Assembly: GCA_011032825.1 (NCBI GenBank)
Contig: JAADJZ010000023.1
Coordinates: 124,001 to 188,000, forward strand
Direction: 5' to 3'
DNA: 64,000 bases
From: Massariosphaeria phaeospora
Taxonomy: Eukaryota > Ascomycota > Dothideomycetes > Pleosporales
Below the pieces are notes generated by a model. That model ran no database searches and had not been told where the DNA came from. It saw only the letters and a program-made list of their open reading frames with translations. The translations under genes were made by a program, and so were the position numbers. Of the stretch, positions 42,552 to 55,364 are shown one piece after another (the first letter of the stretch is position 1; each line of letters opens with the position of its first letter).

Positions 42552-45500
42552 ACATACTTTACGAGTTCGTGTATTAACGTACTTTACAAGCTCGCCGAAC
42601 ATACGAGTTCGTCGAACACTTTTGCTAAGCTTCTACCAAAACTACTTTATTCTAGCGCAAAACAGCTTACTTTAGCTCTATATAAAGCAATTTAACTTAA
42701 AATATTATTTAAAGTTTACTTTTGCTGCTTGCTTACACGTACGTGCGTTATACCTAGTTTAACTACACTATTTACACTACTTTTAAGATAGTTTACCTAC
42801 TTTAGCGCGCACTTGCGTTTTTAGCTTTTTTTTATTACTACGCGCTCTAAACTCTTTTAAAGTAGTTAAACAAGCTTTATTTTTAACTATTAAAGTTTTT
42901 TTTACTTAAACCTGCTTTTTTTTATGCAATCTACGTTGCGTAGCAGCTTTATTTGCTACTTAAAGCTTTGCAATTTTTTTTTGCGCTAACACTAGCTTGT
43001 ACGCAATAATAGCTGCTTTTTTTAAAACTTTTTTAAAAGCTTTTACTATAAACGTTAGTAAGCTATTTATATACTTCTAAATTCTTGCCTTTACAAGCGT
43101 TAATTGCGACTTTAGTTTAAAAGTATTGCTTAAAGTTTGCAACTGCTAAAGCTTGTTGTTAATAGATAGTAGTAGTAATAGAGTACGCAACTAAATGTTA
43201 AAAGCTATTATAACTTGTTTTAGGTTAAATAGAACTAATCTAGCGTTTTGAAACTTTTTTTGGATATTACTAAAAGTAATTGCTGCATTATAGGCGCGTA
43301 TAAAGTATAGTAAAAACTTAAGTTTTGTAATGTAAGTAATTTAGTTGCGTATAAAATTTTTAGCTTAGCGCTTATACACTTTTTTTAAAAAAGCAAAACA
43401 ACTTACATTAAAAAGTTGCAGAAAGTGCAATAAGTGCGGAAGCATACAAATAGTAATAATTTTGTTTTTTTTATAGTATTGCTAGAATGCAAGCGAGTTA
43501 TAGCTTTTATAGCTGTTAATTGCGAGTAGTTAGTAGGCACTAACTACTTTTTTCTTTGTATACTTATTAAAGTGCTTTAACTACTACAAGCTAAGTTTAT
43601 TTGTTGTTTAGCTATTTTTAGAAACTGCAATAACCTAGTTCTAAAGCAGATTTTTTTTTGTACTAAGCAAAAAAGTAATAGCAGCTTTTAAAAATAATAA
43701 AAAGTAGAATAGCTTACTTTGTTGCGTTAATGCTTTGGATAACTGTTGTTTATTTTTTATTGCTTTGCTGTATTGCCTTTAGCTATTCTTGTTTCTCTAA
43801 AGCTGTAACAACTACTTTAGTTGTTATCTAGCCTATTATAAAAACTGTTTTGTTAAAGTTGTACGTATTTTTATTCTAGATGCTGTACTTAGCTTTAATG
43901 TTAGCTACTAAGCTAAACTAGCTTTAGATAACTTCTAGGTCTTTGCAAAGCGCTTTTTTATAATTGTACTTGCAATTAAACTTTATTGTAAACTTAGAGC
44001 AATGCTTAACCTACGTACTAAACTAGTTTAAGCTAACTTAGCCTAGATTGCGCTTTGCGCGCAAGAAATTGGCTATATTAGCTACAGCTGCAAGCCTAAA
44101 GAGAAATTCGCGCGTAATAAGCTTAAGTATATACTTAACAACTACGCTTTCTTTAGTTTTTGTTAGATTTATTAATTTAGGCTTGTAATTTGCTTATAAA
44201 GGCTGTTTAGCGCGTTGATTACTTAGTGTTGCTTAAAAAACGTTATAGATAGCTGCAGCGCGTTTTGTTTAAAAGCTTAAAAAGCAGTTTGTATCTAACG
44301 TTTATTAAAAAGCTTTATTTAGTGTTGTTGTAGAAGCATCGTGTACATAAGTAGAGTTAGTAGAAGCTTAGCAAAAGTGTTCAACGAACTTGTGTATCTA
44401 GCGAGCTTGTAAAGTACGTTACACAAGTTCGTGCATTACTTTTGCTAAGCTTTTACCAAACTCTACTTTCTACGTAATACTTTAACAATAATACTAAATA
44501 GAACTTTCTAAAGAACGTTAGATACAGCTTGCTTTTTAAGCTTTTAAACAAAATGTAATACTTTCTTAGCAACGCGCTGCAGCTATTTACAACGTTAATT
44601 AATCAACACTAAGTTGCTAACGCGTAGAATAAACTTTACAAGCAAATTACTAGCCTAAATTAAAGAATCTAATAAAAACTAAAAAGATTGTAGTTGTTAA
44701 GTATATACTTAAGCTTATATCGCGCGAATTTCTTTTTAAGCTTGCAGCTGTAGCTAATATAGCTAATTCCTTACGCGCAAAGCGCAATTTAGGCTAAGTT
44801 AGCTTAAACTAGCTTAGTACGTAGGTTATGCACTGCTTTAAGTTTACAATAAAATTTAATTGCAAATACAATTACAAAAAAGCGCTTTGCGAGAATTTTA
44901 AAGTTATTTAAAGCTAGTTTCGCTTAGTAGCTAACATAAAAGCTAAGTATAGTATTTAGAATATAAACACGTACAACTTTAACAAAACAAGCTTTATAAT
45001 AGGCTAGATATTAACTAAAGCAGTTGTTACTGCTTTAGAGAAATAAAGACAGCTAAAGGCAATACAGCAAAGTAATAAAAAGTAAACAATAGTTATCCAA
45101 AATAGCAACGCAACAAAGTAAGCTATTTTACTTTTTATTATTTTTAAAGGCTACTATTACTTCTTTGCTTAGTACAAGAAAAAGAATCTGCTTTAGAACT
45201 AGGTTATTGCAGTTTCTAAAAAAAGCTAAACAACAAATAAACTTAGGCTGCAGTAGTTAAAGCACTTTAATAAGTATACAAAAAAAAAGTAGTTAGTAGC
45301 TACTAACTACTTGCAATTAATAGCTATAAAAGCTATAACTCGCTCGCATTCTAGCAATACTACAAAAAAAACAAAATTATTACTATTTGCATGTTTTCGC
45401 ACTTATTGCACTTTTTACAGCTTTTTAATGTAAGTTGTTTTACTTTTTTAAAAAAAGCGTACAAGCGCTAAGCTAAAAATTTTATACGCAACTAAATTAC

Positions 45501-46276
45501 TTACATTACAAAACTTAAGTTTTTACTATACTTTATACGCGCCTATAATGCAGCAATTACTTTTAGTAATATCTAAAAAAAGTTTTAAAACGCTAGATTA
45601 GTTCTATTTAACCTAGAACAAGTTATAATAGCTTTTAACATTTAGTTGCGTACTCTATTACTACTACTATTTATTAACAACAAGCTTTAGCAGTTGCAAA
45701 CTTTAAGCAATACTTTTAAACTAAAGTTGCAATTAACGCTTGTAAAAGCAAAAATTTAGAAGTATATAAATAGCTTACTAACGTTTATAGTAAAAGCTTT
45801 TAAAAAAGTTTTAAAAAAAGCAGCTATTATTGCGCACAAGCTAGTGTTAGCGCAAAAAAAAATCGCAAAGCTTTAAGTAGCAAATAAAGCTGCTACGCAA
45901 CGTAGATCGCATAAAAGAAAGCAAGTTTAAGTAAAAAAAACTTTAATAGTTAAAAATAAAGCTTGTTTAACTACTTTAAAAGAGTTTAGAGCGCGTAGTA
46001 ATAAAAAAAAACTAAAAACGCAAGTGCGCGCTAAAGTAGGTAAACTATTTTAAAAATAGTGTAGATAGTGTTATTAGGCTAGGCACAACGCGCGTACGTG
46101 TAAGCAAGTAATAAAAGTAAACTTTAAATAATATCTTGTGTTATATTACTCTATACAAAGCTAAAGTAAGCTGTTTTGCGCTAGAATAGAGTAGTTTTGG
46201 TAGAAGCTTAGCAAAAGTAATGTACGAACTTGTGTAATGCACGAACTTGTGTAATGCACAAACTCGTAAAGTACGT
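42552..46276 (+). mobile_element. RIP-decayed Fot1-type copy c, hosting copy b
   Basis: Same family as element 3, plus orientation. Its left TIR is cut after the first sub-repeat by copy b: 42552-42574 supplies ACATACTTTACGAGTTCGTGTAT and 44420 onward supplies TACACAAGTTCGTGCATTAC. The right TIR ends at 46276 before TA and carries three rather than two sub-repeats. The body is saturated with C-to-T/G-to-A changes and no long frame survives. Confidence 0.85.
42577..44419 (-). mobile_element. RIP-decayed Fot1-type copy b, nested in copy c
   Basis: 1,843 bp, minus orientation, aligning along its length with element 3 (for example TCTAGCGCAAAACAGCT near both left ends). Flanked by TA at 42575-42576 and 44420-44421. 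It has entered the TA located between the two sub-repeats of the copy c TIR. Confidence 0.87.
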
Positions 46277-46278
46277 TA

Positions 46279-46971
46279 ACTAAAATAAAAAAAGTAAAAT
46301 AAAAGAGAATAGCATAAAAACGTGTAGCTAACAAACGCGCAAACTGTAGTTAGAGTTAAACAAAGTGCTTTTACTTTCGTTAAAAAATAAGCAGAGCATG
46401 AAGTAGAAAGAGATATATAAACGCTTTTTAAGTTAGACGCTTGGCGCAGTACAAGTGCGCTACTATACATTACGAAAAAAAAATTAGTAAAACTATCGCG
46501 ATTTTCTCTGGTCTAGATATATCCAAAGCATTTCTACTTCGGTTGCATTCGTTGCCTAACGTCACAACCTTCGCACCTCAGCCCAAGCTACTAGGAAACG
46601 CTTCGCGGAATGTTATGCGCTATGAAAAAGGAGGCTAAGTTAGTATTTGTATCGACTGCTTACAAAGTATTGGCGCTACAGAACTGTAAAATTCTAGCAT
46701 GCTAGAGAGTCGGAGATCACATGATGTAGCGTACGAACAGATTGAGTCGGGGCGACTTCTTTGACTTTCTTGTGGACCTTCTCACAGCAGCTTGCCCTTC
46801 GGTCATGATATACTCGTTCACTCTAGATCTATGTAGATGGCATCCCGAGCAATAGAAATCAGGTAGGTGCCTATGCCCTTATCTGAAGGCTGCGTAGTAG
46901 AAACAAGATCAGTCTCACGTCGTTGACTAAGGATCGCCAGCAAGTCTCATCTCGGAGGGCATATGATCCAG
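46279..46971. other. Transition from RIP DNA to normal DNA
   Basis: A+T-rich to about 46,500, then ordinary composition leading into the 3' end of the NLR-type gene. No gene seen. Confidence 0.5.
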
Positions 46972-49900
46972 TCATGCGATCGACGCAGGACTTCGCTGTA
47001 GCAAGACTTTTCTAGTCCTTTCCCAGCGGCCAGCATCCCAGCTGTCTCGGCTACGAGTTCTCGCCGCTAGCTCTGTAGCGTACTGCAAAGCGGTTTTCCC
47101 ATACGAGTCCTCCGTACTCGGCTGAAGACCGACTTCGTTGATGAGAAAGTCCAGTGCTTTATTGGTAAGAGAGCCAGAAATAGCAGCCCGATGTAGCACC
47201 GTTCTTCCTTCAAGATCGCCCCTAGTCAAATCGACACTGTGTTCCTTCATGACGTTCAGGATATGAATTCCAAAATCCAAACTTCTGGCGCACAAATGCC
47301 CGAGGGTCTGCCCATCATGGCTAACAAAAGATGTGTTGCCCGGAATTTGTAGCAGTAACCGGCAGACGTCGACATTGATACTCAATTTCCCGCTTTGCAA
47401 ATAGCTGGCTAACGGTGAGGCCCCAGATTCGTCCAGCACTGAACCCTCCACCCCCTGAGCAAGGAGCAGTTGCACTGTATCAGCCCGTGATGAGTGTCTG
47501 GACAAATGGTGGTGGAGTGCATTCATCCCACGTCTATCTTTTGATGCAACAAGGCTGACTGCTTTTGCTTTTTCAGACTCCAGCACGGCGGCGATTGTCT
47601 TGTGATTCCCGCCCTGAGCAGCGTAGTGAAGTGCATTGAGACCCTCCTCGTCTGTAATATCAGGCCCTACTCCTAGAGAGAGCAAACTAATGACTGCTTC
47701 ATAATGACCAGCTCTACTAGCCAAGTGCAGTGCATTTTGTTGCATTGAGTTGCCACAGAATGGGTCTGCTCCTTGTGACAGCAATCTCTGAATAACTATC
47801 GCACTCTCTAGATCACTATACTGGATATAGTGGAGAGGACAAGCACCTTCACAGTCCCTTACATTGAGACTAGTCCTCGGATCTGATAGAAGCGCGTCGA
47901 GCACCCCAATTCGATGTTGAATGATATCAGTGGTGATTGTATCGATATCATCGTCTTCAAAATCTGCCGAATCCCACAACCATTCGGCTCTTAGGTTGGG
48001 ATCAATCCAATCATCTGAATACTCTCGACCATGAAGTCTTTTGCGGATTGCAAGATGTAGCGGGCTTTCGCTGTGGACCGAAAGGGCGTTTGGGTCAGCG
48101 CCATATTCAAGAAGGAATGCAGTCATTGCAGGATTGCCGATGAGGGATGCAAAGTGTAAAGGTGTGAGACAAGCTGAGACGTGGGAGACTTCCGGCGTAG
48201 ACTTCAAAGTAAACTCCTCATAGATGGTATTGTCCCCTACAGTCTTACGGATCCATGTCTTTCGATAGATTCCAGAATCGATCTGTACACCTCTTTCAAG
48301 CAGTAAGTTTGCGACTAATTTGTTGCTAAACTTAACGCTATAATAAAGAGGTGTCATATTGTCCACATCGACTGTATTCATCGGAGCACCGTGGTCTAGT
48401 AGTAGGATGACCATTGAGGGACTGCACGTCGTGTGGTTGACGGCATGATGCAGTGCGCCTTTCAACTGTGCATCTAGACCAGTCACGTTGGCACCTTTCT
48501 CTACCAACAATTGGACCGTATCTTCGTAGTCTTCTTCTATAGCAGCATATAGTGCACAGCCGTAGTAGCCGCACTCCATGTTGATCTCGGCACCAGCATC
48601 GAGCAGTAGCTTCAAGACCTGATTATTTCCCTTAGCTGCCGCTGCCTGCAAGGCGTTGCCGTACTGTCCACTCTGCGCGTTCACTTGGGCCCCAGCTTTA
48701 AGCAGCAACTTCACCACTTCAGGGTGGCCTTCGGCTGAAGCCCCACAGAGAGCGTTGTGGTAGTGCTCACAGTGCAGTTCAATGTCGGCGCCTTGGTCTA
48801 GCAGTAGCTTAGCTGTCTCTGAATGTCCGTACTCTGCGGCAAGGAGTAGCGGGGTTCGTCCCAAGTTGTCTGTTGCATTTACTACGCTTGTGGAGCTTTG
48901 TTCGATCCCAGACAAAAGATCTCTTGTAATCTGAGATAACCCAAACTGCGCAGTGTAGTGCAGATGCGTCCCTAATGTGAAGGATTGGAGGTAAAGCCCA
49001 AATTGGTGAGTTCTGGTCGACAGCACCTGTGCAGCACATGACAGTGAGCCACTGTGGAGAAGGAACGAACAGGCTAGACTGGATACCTTAGCCTCGACTG
49101 CTTTTGCGTGATCGCCCCAGTGCTTGGCTGCGTAGTCCAAGAACTCATTCCGCTGGAGCCTCTCCTCGAAATCCTCATGAGTAGTACAGATCCCGCTTTC
49201 AAAAGCGTTGAAGGTCAGGTAGGTGAGGCATACTGTGGCAATGTGCAGCCGAGCACCCAGGGCCCATGTATCGCTAATTCGTTCAAAGTATTCTTGCGCG
49301 GTGTAGTGTACAAGACGGATAATAGCGCTCTCTGGGTCGATAACGACAAGGCCTGCGCATACTGACACAAGGTCTTCAACGTCAGGTATATTTTCTGAGT
49401 CAAGCTCCGTATCGTGTAGTTCCACTGCCAAGGCACAACATATTTCGGGAGTGGTAAGCGGTCGTTTTGCAAGTGTGATCCACGACAGGACTTTTCTAGC
49501 TAGTTTCCGATCACCGTCTAGCTGGCCATCAATCCTGTGAAGAGCGTCTGTGTATGCGTTATCGAGAGCGGCCGAGCCTCTCGAGAGTTTAGCTAGAGTT
49601 AACTTAACGTCTTTTGCTGTTCTCTTGTCTAACAGCGAGTCTGTGTGTAGGCGAGCCAGAAGAAACCTACGAACGCGTAAGTCTATATCGCTTCATAAGC
49701 AGAATAGGAAGCATACATGCCATCTACAGCCTCCACGATCTTTTCTTGCACCATCTCCTGCAGCGCAGGGTTGCGCTGAATGCATCTAGGTAATTGGTCT
49801 ATCTTGCCGGCCACAAAGCGTTTGACGTCCTGATTACTAGCCCGCACCTCTAGCTGAAGGGCTTCCCTAAACGCATCCATAATTTCCGGTATGAACCGTG

Positions 49901-51033
49901 AGGTGGCCATTAAGCATACGTCTCGTTCCGCCTGAAGGTCCCAGATCTTGGTAAGAAACTGCATGCGAGTACCATCGCTTTTCTGACATTCATCCAGAGC
50001 ATCGACTACTATATGGACAGTAGAGTAACGTGCTAGCACGTCTCGGAGCGCACTATATACCTCGTCAAGTGATAGCTTAGTCCCCTGGTTCACATGCTGT
50101 TTGTACAGTCGTTCTGCAGGCTCTCCTGCTGACGGTCGACACTGGACTAGCTGCTTAAGAATAGCTGCTAGCATACTAGAAGCATCCTGCTCTGCCTTAA
50201 CTTTGTAGTTGCAGTACACATAGGCAACTCCACGTGAGCTGTTCTGCGCAGACTTCAATAGATGGTCGATTGCAGTAGCTGCGACCATGGTCTTGCCAGC
50301 TCCTGGGATTCCTGGGCAGAAGAGAGTGCCCTTAGCTTCACTAAGCCACTTTGCCACCTCGGGCGCGTCTAGAAACCACTGGCATGTTCCTTCTTGTCTG
50401 CGCTTTATGATGTCGGACTGCTGGGCGGGGTACTCTGTCGGCGAGATCCATTCCAGAAGCCTGCGGTGCCTCGCGGCGTCGTGGTCTTGTCGGACCTCGT
50501 CTACGCCCGACAAGATAACGGGTACGTGCGTTCGGACGAAGCTGCTATCATCTTTGATGGCTTGGGACAGTTTGCTTCTATAGATAAGCGATGTTGCTTT
50601 GCAGTACTATGAGGGGAGCTTACAAGTGGTCTGTCTGTAACGCAATCTCTACCAGCGTCTTCAAACGCTCAATTCGAACCAATATGCTAGCAACCTCCTC
50701 CTTCTTGAACTTCCATACGAGCGCGTCGCTAGCCATTTTCAGTCGACCCCTTCCTGTCATCGTAGTCTGCAACGTTTCCAGCGCCTGCTTGAACTGGTCA
50801 AGCGGCCCGTTCTCGACTGCGAGGGCTCGAATGGCGGTATACCATGGTGTGTTAGCAGTCCCCTCCTCGAGACGGAATCTCAGATTGAGAAGGAGACTGT
50901 GTAGATTTGAGACCTCAATGGCACATTTTGCGCGATCTTTCGAGGCATCTTTGACATCGTTCAAGTACGCGAGGACTTTAGCAGAAAGCTGGAGAACCGC
51001 AACGATGCTGGCAGCAACACTGAGCGGATCCAT
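46972..51033 (-). CDS. NACHT-ankyrin STAND (NLR-like) protein
   Basis: Signal-transducing NTPase of the fungal NLR type, associated in the family with non-self recognition and cell death. Three exons (51033-50624, 50577-49717, 49666-46972) with introns of 46 nt (GTAAGC..CTATAG) and 50 nt (GTATGC..CGTAG) give 1,321 residues. Residues 1-about 135 match the helical fungal STAND N-terminal domain (MDPLSVAASIVAVLQL). The NACHT domain has Walker A GIPGAGKT at 226-233 and Walker B VHIVVDALDEC at 324-334. A winged-helix-like stretch (about 425-510) follows, then many ankyrin repeats (about 655-1290, for example GRTPLLLAAEYGH). The codons for Leu137 and Met424 span the introns, restoring the conserved DGMFLLARL after NACHT. 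Intact, with no RIP-type stops despite repeat-dense flanks. Confidence 0.92.
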
Positions 51034-51491
51034 CTTGAGATACAGTTGACACACATGGTAGTCGCAAACGAAGGAGTAGAAGGGGGAGGACGAGGATGTG
51101 CAGGCAGAGCGACCAGGCTGAGGCGCAGCAGGACCGAACAACTGCGTACGGCCTAGGTACGCAGCATGTGGAGCAGTTTCAGCATGCCAAGCACTCGTAT
51201 GAAAACTCCTGGGACACGTGGAATAGGCGAGAAACCTACTATTGATCTGCTTTACGCTGATCTGCGTTCTGAGGGCGAAGCCGAAAACAGGGAAGAGATA
51301 GTCCATTTCATGCCTAAGGTGAACCTCAATCGCGCCTATATACCCTTGGCGCCCAATACCACCATCGTCGCCAATATTAGGATGTTATTGGTGCAGTCCG
51401 AAATACCGCATACACCTCGTAAAAGGTTTAGGCCGATCGGCAGATTCTCGAGCTATAGAAGCGGCATCTAGCAACACCCAAATTAGTACCA
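51034..51491. other. 5' flank of the NLR-type gene
   Basis: Promoter-sized interval of normal composition ending abruptly at the transposon TIR. A 101-codon plus-strand frame (51166-51471) has no features and is not called. Confidence 0.5.
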
Positions 51492-51680
51492 ACGTACCTC
51501 ACGAGTTGGCCGGCTACATAGGTTAGCCAGCTACTTTTGCTAAGCTTCTACTAAACTCTACCTATCTACATAATGCTTTAACAACAATACTAAATATAAC
51601 TTTCTAAAAAACGTTAGATACAGCTTGCTCTTTAGGCTTTTTAATAAAACTTAAAACTTTTTTTGCAACGCGCTGCAGCT

Positions 51681-52012
51681 TAGAGTAGTAAATAAGTATA
51701 AGTTAAGTTAAAGTTAAGTTAGCTTACGTAAAACTCTAGTACTAACTTAACTTATACCTACGCTAAAACTAAATAGCGTAGGTTAAAGTTAAGTTAGCAC
51801 AAACTTCTACAATTTTATATTTTAATATATTTTCTTTTTATAATTATAATAGCTAGTTATAATAAGTTTATTAACCTAAAAGTAGTACTTATAACTTAAC
51901 TTTAACCTACGCTTTAATTACTCTAACCTAATTTTAACTTTAGATTTATACAACTCTAACTTAACTTATACTCAACAATAAGTACTTTCTATTTATTCGC
52001 TAGCGTATTAAC
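51681..52012. repeat. Repeat R1, unoccupied copy
   Basis: Colinear with the split copy at 37881-42181 and uninterrupted at the site where element 3 sits (AAAAGTAGTACTTATAAC here). Its last about 45 bp (ending TTATTCGCTAGCGTA) are repeated in tandem to 52058. Confidence 0.8.
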
Positions 52013-52490
52013 TTATACCTATTAATAAGTACTTTTTACTTATTCGCTAGCGTACGTAGGTTAAGTACAGTTTTAAGTTTACAATAAAGTTTAATTGCAA
52101 GTACAATTACAAAAAAGCGCTTTGCAAGAATTTAAAAGTTATTTAGAACTAGTTTCGCCTAGTAGCTAACATAAAAGCTAAGTATAGTATCTAGAATAAA
52201 AACACGTATAACTTTAACGAGTTAAGCTTTATAATAAGCTAGATATTAACTAAAATAGTTGTTACAACTTTAGAGAAACGAAAACGGCTAAAGGCAATAC
52301 AGCAAAGTAATAAAAAGTAAACAATAGTTATTCAAAGCATTAACGCAACAAAGTAAGCTATTTTACTTTTTATTATTTTTAAAAGCTGCTATTACTTCTT
52401 TGCCTAGTACAAGAAAAAGAATTTGCTTTAAAACTAGATTATTGTAGTTTTTAAAAACAGCTAGACAATAAATAAACTTAAACTATAGTA

Positions 52491-54354
52491 ACGTACTTTA
52501 CGAGTTCGTACACTACATAAGTTCGTGCACTACTTTTGCTAAGCTTCTACCAAAACTACTCTATTCTAGCGCAAAACAGCTTACTTTAGCCTTGTATAGA
52601 GCAATATAACACAAGATATTATTTAGAGTTTACTTTTACTACTTGCTTATACGTACGCGCGTTATGCTTAGTTTAATTGCACTATCTACACTACTTTTAA
52701 AATAGTTCACTTGCTTTAGCGCGCACTTGCGTTTTTAGCTTCTTTTTATTACTACGCGCTCTAAACTCCTTTAGAGTAGTTAGACAAGCTTTATTCTCAA
52801 CTATCAAAGTTCTTTCTACTTAAACTTGCTTTTTTTTATGCAATTTACGTTGCGTAGCAGCTTTATTTGCTACTTTTAGCTTAGCTATTTTTTGTTGCGC
52901 TAACACTAGCTTGTGCGCAATAATAGCTGCTTTCTTTAAAACTTTTTTAAAGGCTTTTACTATAAACGTTGGTAAGCTATTTATATGCTTCTAAATTCTT
53001 GCTTTTACAAGCGTTAATTGCGACTTTAGTTTAAAAGTATTGCTTAGAGTTTGCGACTGCTAAAGCTCGTTGTTAATAAGTAGTAGTAGTAATAGAGTAC
53101 GCAACTAGACGTCAAAAGCTGTTATAACCTATTTTAGGTTAAATAGAACTAATCTAGCGCTTTGAAACTCTTTTTGAATATTACTTTTAGTAATTGCAGC
53201 ATTATAAGCGCGTATGAAGCATAGTAAAAACTTAAGTTTTGTAATGTAAGTAATTTAGTTGTGCATAAAATCTTCGGCTTAGCGCCTATACGCTTTTTTT
53301 AAAGAAGCAAAACAACTTATATTAAAAAGCTGTAGAAAGTGCGATAAGTGCGGAAGCATATAAATAGTAATAATCTTGTTTTCTTTGTAGTATTGCTAGA
53401 ATGCAAGCGAGTTATAGCTTTTATAGCCGTTAATTGCGAGTAGTTAGTAGCTGCCAACTACTTTTTTCTTTGTATGCTTATTAAAGTACTTTAACTACTG
53501 CAAGCTAAGCTTATTTGTTGTCTAGCTTTTCTTAGAAACTGCAATAACCTAGTTCTAAAGCAGATTTTTTTTCTTGTACTAAGCAAAGAGGTAGTAGCAG
53601 CTTTTAAAAATAATAAAAAGTAGAATAGCTTACTCTATCGCGTTGATGCTTTAGATAACTGTTGTTTACTTTCTATTGCCTTGCTGTATTGCCTTTAGCT
53701 TTTCTCGTTTTTCTAAAGCTGTAACAATTGCTCTAGTTAATATCTAGCCTATTATAAAGCCTGTTTTGTCGAAGTTGTACGTGTTTTTATTCTAGATACT
53801 GTACTTGGCTTTTATGTTAGCTACTAGGCAAAACTAGCTTTAAATAACTTTAAAATTCTCGCAAAGTGCTTTCTTGTAATTGTACTTGCAATTAAACTTT
53901 ATTGTAAACTTAAAGCAGTGCATAACCTACGTACTAGACTAGTTTAAGCTAACTTAGCCTAGATTGCACTTTGCGCGTAAAGAATTGGCTATATCAGCTA
54001 CAGCTGCGAGCCTAAAAAAGAATTCGCGCAAAATAAAGTTAAGTATATGCTTAACAACTACGCTCTCTTTAGTCTTTGTTAGATTCTTTAATTTTAGCTA
54101 GCAATTTACTTGTAGAGTTTGTCTTGCGCGTTAGCAGCTTAGTATTGTATAAGTAACTTTGTAGATAGCTGCAGCGCGTTGCAAAGAAAGTGTTGCGTTT
54201 TGTTTAAAAGCCTAAAGAGCAGTTTGTATCTAACGCTTATTAAAAAGCTTTATTTAGTATTGTTGTTAAAGCATTACGTATAGAAGTTGAGTTAGTAGAA
54301 GCTTAGCAAAAGTAGTGCACGAACCTGTGTAGTACACGAACTCGTAAAGTACAT
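52491..54354 (-). mobile_element. RIP-decayed Fot1-type copy e, nested in copy d
   Basis: 1,864 bp, minus orientation, TIRs of the GTTCGTGCACTAC kind, flanked by TA (52489-52490, 54355-54356). The host junction reads ACTATAGTA | TAGTTAAAG; copy c has the continuous GCTGCAGTAGTTAAAG, so the insertion and TA duplication are exact. Confidence 0.88.
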
Positions 54355-55364
54355 TAGTTAAAGTACTTTAACAAGTATACAAAGAGAAAAGTTGTAAGCG
54401 CTTATTAACTCTTTATTATTAACAGCTATAAAAGCTACAACTCGCTCGATTTCTAGCAGTACTATAAAAAAAAACAAAATTATTACTATTTGCATGCTTT
54501 CGTACTTATTGTACTTTTTGTAGCTTTTTAATGTAAGTTGTTTTACTTTTTTAAAAAAGCGTATAAGCGCTAAGCTAAAAAATTTATACGCAACTAAATT
54601 ACTTACATTACAAAACTTAAGTTTTTACTATACTTTATACGCGCTTATAACGCAGCAATTACTTTTAGTAATATTCAAAAAAAGTTTTAAAACGCTAGAT
54701 TAGTTTTATTTAACTTAAAACGAGTTATAGCAGCTTTCAACGTTTAGTTGCGTACTCTATTACTACTACTACTACTTATTAACAACAAGCTCTAGCAATT
54801 GCAAACTCTAAGCAATACTTTTAAATTTAAGTCGCAATTAACGTTTGTAAAAGCAATAATTTAAAAGTATGTAAATAGCTTACTAACGTCTATAGTAAAA
54901 GCTTTTAAAAAAGTTTTTAAAAAAGCAGTAATTATTGCGCACAAGCTAGTGTTAGCGCAAAAAAAATTTACAAAGCTTTAAGTAGCAAATAAAGCTGCTA
55001 CGCAACGTAAATTGCATAAAAAAAAGCAAGTTTAAGCAAAAAAAACTTTGATAGTTAAAAATAAAGCTTGTTTAACTACTTTAAAAGAGTTTAAAACGCG
55101 TAGTAATAAAAAAAAGCTAAAAACGCAAGTGCGCGCTAAAGAAAGTAAGCTAACTTAAAAGCAATGCGAGTAGTGCAATTAAACTAAGCATAACTCGCGT
55201 ACGTGTAAGCAAGTAGTAAAAGTAAACTTTAAATAATATCTTAAGTTGCATTGTTCTATACAAGGCTAAAGTAAGCTATTTTGCGCTAGAGTAAAGTAGT
55301 TTTGGTAAAAGCTTAGCAAAAGTAGCTAGCTAACTTGTGTAGCTAGCTAACTTGTAAAGTACGT

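Larger units (their letters stand above)
51492..55364 (+). mobile_element. RIP-decayed Fot1-type copy d, variant TIR, hosting copy e and R1
   Basis: Plus orientation. The left TIR at 51492 reads ACGTACCTCACGAGTTGGCC with GGCTAC cores. The right TIR ends at 55364 before TA and reads, inverted, ACGTACTTTACAAGTTAGCT. The TIR core here is GTTAGCTAGCTAC, not the GTTCGTGCACTAC of elements 3, b, c and e, while the outer and inner TIR bases agree. About 250 bp of the transposase N-terminal region is replaced by repeat R1 (51681-52012 and a partial duplicate to 52058). Confidence 0.8.

Noticed and set aside
46276..46470. 64-codon Ser/Leu/Tyr minus-strand frame
   Set aside because: Lies in A+T-rich decayed DNA at a transposon boundary.
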